Positions 63,561-64,000 of a DNA stretch of 64,000 bases are shown here, piece after piece. The stretch's first letter is position 1. Each line of letters starts with the position of its first letter. The translations under genes and the position numbers were made by a program. This stretch comes from Bos javanicus. Its lineage: Eukaryota; Chordata; Mammalia; Artiodactyla; Bovidae. The notes under the pieces were generated by a model. It was not told the DNA's origin, ran no database searches, and was given only the letters and a program-made list of their open reading frames with translations. The stretch is taken from NCBI RefSeq assembly GCF_032452875.1, contig NC_083869.1:73092501-73156500 (forward strand). Reading direction: 5' to 3'.

Positions 63561-64000
63561 AGGCTTCCAAGTTTTCCAGGCAAAGCAGCCACTGGGGCCT
63601 GAACATTGCCGGGGGAGGTGACACTGTCAGGGCCCAGGTCTACAGCCCTTCCTGCCCCACCCCTCACCCCCTGTGGGACACCCAGGGGGGCAGGGGGATC
63701 CCAGAGCTGTTGGGAGTCTGCTCAGGAACTCAGCCCCTGTAGAGGGGCCCAGTGTCCCATGGAATCCACCTCCGGGGCCTCAGTACTGGCAGCAGGCCCG
63801 GTGTCTGCAGAGGGCACTGGTGTGGAAGCATTTTAATGTTTTTTAAATACATAATCTGGGATTAGATGCCGATTCACATGACCTTTGTCCGTTCTTGCCT
63901 GGAGCCACTGCAGTAGGAGTTAATAAATACTGGAGGAAATGGGAAGGCAGGCAGGGTCCAGGCTTAGGCTGGGTGGGAGGGAAGCTTTATGCCCAGGGGG
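63561..64000. other. Unique intergenic DNA
   Basis: GC-moderate, with no recognised repeat or exon up to the window end. Confidence 0.4.

Overview
This window is nuclear DNA from a bovid ruminant (cattle, buffalo, sheep or goat; I cannot separate these by eye). The evidence is the dense mixture of BovB (RTE-type) LINEs, their SINE partners Bov-tA and Bov-A2, CHR-type tRNA-Glu SINEs and artiodactyl L1s. Eleven BovB pieces alone cover roughly a fifth of the sequence. Family names come from recognition of diagnostic motifs, not from a database search, and most repeat borders are good to about 10-20 bases unless a target-site duplication (TSD) is given.

Only one host protein-coding gene is visible: the 5' end of TFCP2L1 on the minus strand. 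Coding exon 1 is 17305-17366, exon 2 is 13793-13944, and a CpG-island promoter with a TATA-like box and a GC box lies just above exon 1. Everything left of 13793 is probably intron 2, since no third exon is visible. Everything right of about 17560 is upstream intergenic DNA with no host exon that I can support.

Layout. 1-13.8 kb: repeat-rich intron, including a BovB that shows the full signature of twin priming (2956-4301). 13.8-17.6 kb: TFCP2L1 exons 2 and 1, intron 1 and promoter, nearly free of young repeats. 17.6-34 kb: intergenic, with BovB, MIR, hAT (MER5A-like) and L1 remnants. 34-43 kb: an old L1 and a class III (ERVL-type) endogenous retrovirus pol remnant, each split by BovB; the second BovB (about 38247-41962) is near full length, with a GC-rich tandem-repeat leader, an endonuclease ORF and a broken reverse transcriptase. 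43-55 kb: antisense L1 bodies carrying many nested SINEs, another BovB with one nonsense codon in its RT frame, and a 28S rRNA retropseudogene (52608-53091). 55-64 kb: two head-to-tail L1 3' ends, one split by a BovB lacking a TSD, then more BovB, MIR and Bov-tA.

How the parts work together: BovB and L1 supply retrotransposition machinery in the genome. Bov-tA and Bov-A2 share the BovB 3' end and an N-terminal coding segment of BovB, so they look like BovB parasites. CHR SINEs and the 28S pseudogene have A-rich tails, as expected for L1 mobilisation. No BovB or L1 here encodes an intact complete protein. I found no prokaryote-like operon, CRISPR array, tRNA gene or evident new gene system; the noteworthy content is retrotransposition mechanism recorded in insertion structures.
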